A stretch of 46,034 nt of DNA from an uncultured Methylococcaceae bacterium (GTDB taxonomy: Bacteria; Pseudomonadota; Gammaproteobacteria; Methylococcales; Methylomonadaceae), in the NCBI GenBank assembly GCA_903863905.1, contig CAIPDT010000085.1, forward strand, positions 1-46,034, read 5' to 3'. The notes beneath the pieces are model-generated. The model ran no database searches and had not been told where the DNA came from. It was given only the letters and a program-made list of their open reading frames with translations. The translations under genes were made by a program, and so were the position numbers. Shown here piece by piece: positions 45,219-46,034 of this stretch; position 1 is the first letter of the stretch; each line of letters begins with the position of its first letter.

Positions 45219-46034
45219 TTACATCATGCCGCCCATTCCACCCATACCGCCCATGCCACCCATATCATGACCACCGCCATGACCTTTGTCATCGCTTGGT
45301 GCATCAGCAATCATCACTTCAGTGGTCAACATCAACCCAGCAACAGACGCTGCATTTTGCAAGGCAGTACGGGTTACCTTAGCGGGATCAAGAATACCCA
45401 TTTCAATCATGTCGCCGTACAAACCAGTGGCTGCATTGTAACCGTAACTACCAGTACCTTTTTGTACTTCATTGAAAACAACTGAAGGCTCGTCACCTGC
45501 GTTTGAAACGATTTGACGTAAAGGCTCTTCCATCGCACGACGTAAGATATTAACACCGACGGTTTGGTCATGGTTGATACCTTCTAAGCCGACTAAAGCA
45601 GATAAGGCACGAACCAACGCAGTACCACCGCCCGCCACTACGCCTTCTTCAACCGCTGCACGTGTTGAATGCAATGCATCTTCAACGCGCGCTTTCTTTT
45701 CTTTCATTTCAATTTCAGTCGCAGCGCCTACTTTAATAACCGCAACACCGCCAGCTAATTTAGCTAAACGCTCTTGTAACTTTTCTTTATCATAATCAGA
45801 TGTCGCTTCGTCAGCTTGAGCACGAAGTTGTACAACACGATTTTTGATTTGCTCTTCAGAACCCGCACCATCAATGATAGTTGTGTTTTCTTTAGTGATT
45901 TGAACACGTTTAGCAGTACCTAATTGAGACAACTCAGCTTTTTCAAGGCTTAAGCCCACTTCTTCTGCAATAACAACACCACCCGTCAATACAGCGATGT
46001 CTTCCAGCATGGCTTTTCGACGATCACCGAAACC
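45219..46034 (-). CDS. groL: Chaperonin GroEL, C-terminal part (5' end outside window)
   Basis: The frame is open to the right edge; 271 codons are visible. They include [19 protein letters not shown], the conserved [13 protein letters not shown] segment and the G-G-M repeat tail ending in M-M. GroEL folds proteins in a double ring with GroES; groES should lie upstream beyond the edge. Confidence 0.98.
   Translation of the reverse strand, partial: GFGDRRKAMLEDIAVLTGGVVIAEEVGLSLEKAELSQLGTAKRVQITKENTTIIDGAGSEEQIKNRVVQLRAQADEATSDYDKEKLQERLAKLAGGVAVIKVGAATEIEMKEKKARVEDALHSTRAAVEEGVVAGGGTALVRALSALVGLEGINHDQTVGVNILRRAMEEPLRQIVSNAGDEPSVVFNEVQKGTGSYGYNAATGLYGDMIEMGILDPAKVTRTALQNAASVAGLMLTTEVMIADAPSDDKGHGGGHDMGGMGGMGGMGGMM

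Overview
The window comes from a Gram-negative, moderately AT-rich gammaproteobacterium. Evidence for this is the elongasome/cell-wall/lipoate gene order (mreBCD, mrdA, rodA, mltB, rlpA, dacA, dat, ybeD, lipB, lipA), OmpA-like outer-membrane logic (TonB receptor, several lipoboxes), GatCAB, GlnK-AmtB and a GroEL with a GGM tail. The mix of a SPINDLY-type glycosyltransferase, a MEKHLA protein and an NlpE-like protein would fit Methylococcales or related lineages, but no methanotrophy gene is present and the genus is not decided here.

Left, accessory half (1-15.8 kb). A truncated RTX-type calcium-binding protein runs off the left edge. It is followed by a 0.9 kb spacer without genes but with odd word usage, an unrecognised two-part protein, and a small Trp-rich family protein. 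Next is a zinc module: a Fur-family Zur regulator behind a near-perfect Zur box, then a ZnuD-like TonB receptor. The receptor's stop codon abuts a broken yjbQ, which abuts a broken fic gene. Upstream of these on the minus strand is a two-gene unit: an AAA/ABC-type ATPase coupled by a 1-nt overlap to a small protein with a D...DxK motif suggesting a restriction-endonuclease-like fold. The unit lies between two diverged copies of the same fic 5' end. Beyond it is a complete type I restriction-modification operon (hsdR-hsdM-hsdS), with a terminator-like hairpin between hsdM and hsdS. This stretch is a defence hot spot with visible scars of insertion and loss. The ATPase/nuclease-like pair is the best candidate for an undescribed system.

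Middle (15.8-34.3 kb). rppH and a HAD hydrolase are divergent. A PatZ-like protein acetyltransferase and glycogen phosphorylase converge on a perfect hairpin. A long minus-strand series then runs from mreB down to lipA. It builds the rod-shape elongation complex (MreBCD, PBP2, RodA), trims and remodels murein (MltB, RlpA, DacA), supplies D-amino acids (Dat), and ends in lipoate synthesis (YbeD, LipB, LipA). mreC appears to begin at a non-canonical ATA codon.

Right (34.5-46 kb). gatCAB reads rightward and meets amtB at a 36-bp perfect palindrome. glnK-amtB is preceded by a good sigma-54 promoter and distant NtrC-like half-sites, so it should respond to nitrogen limitation. Then come yigZ, a BamE/SmpA-like lipoprotein with a SHOCT tail, a small doubtful ORF, a TPR/SPINDLY glycosyltransferase, a MEKHLA-domain protein, a nested inverted repeat, an NlpE-like periplasmic protein, a strong bidirectional terminator and the 3' part of groEL. 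No tRNA, rRNA, CRISPR array or intact transposase was seen.
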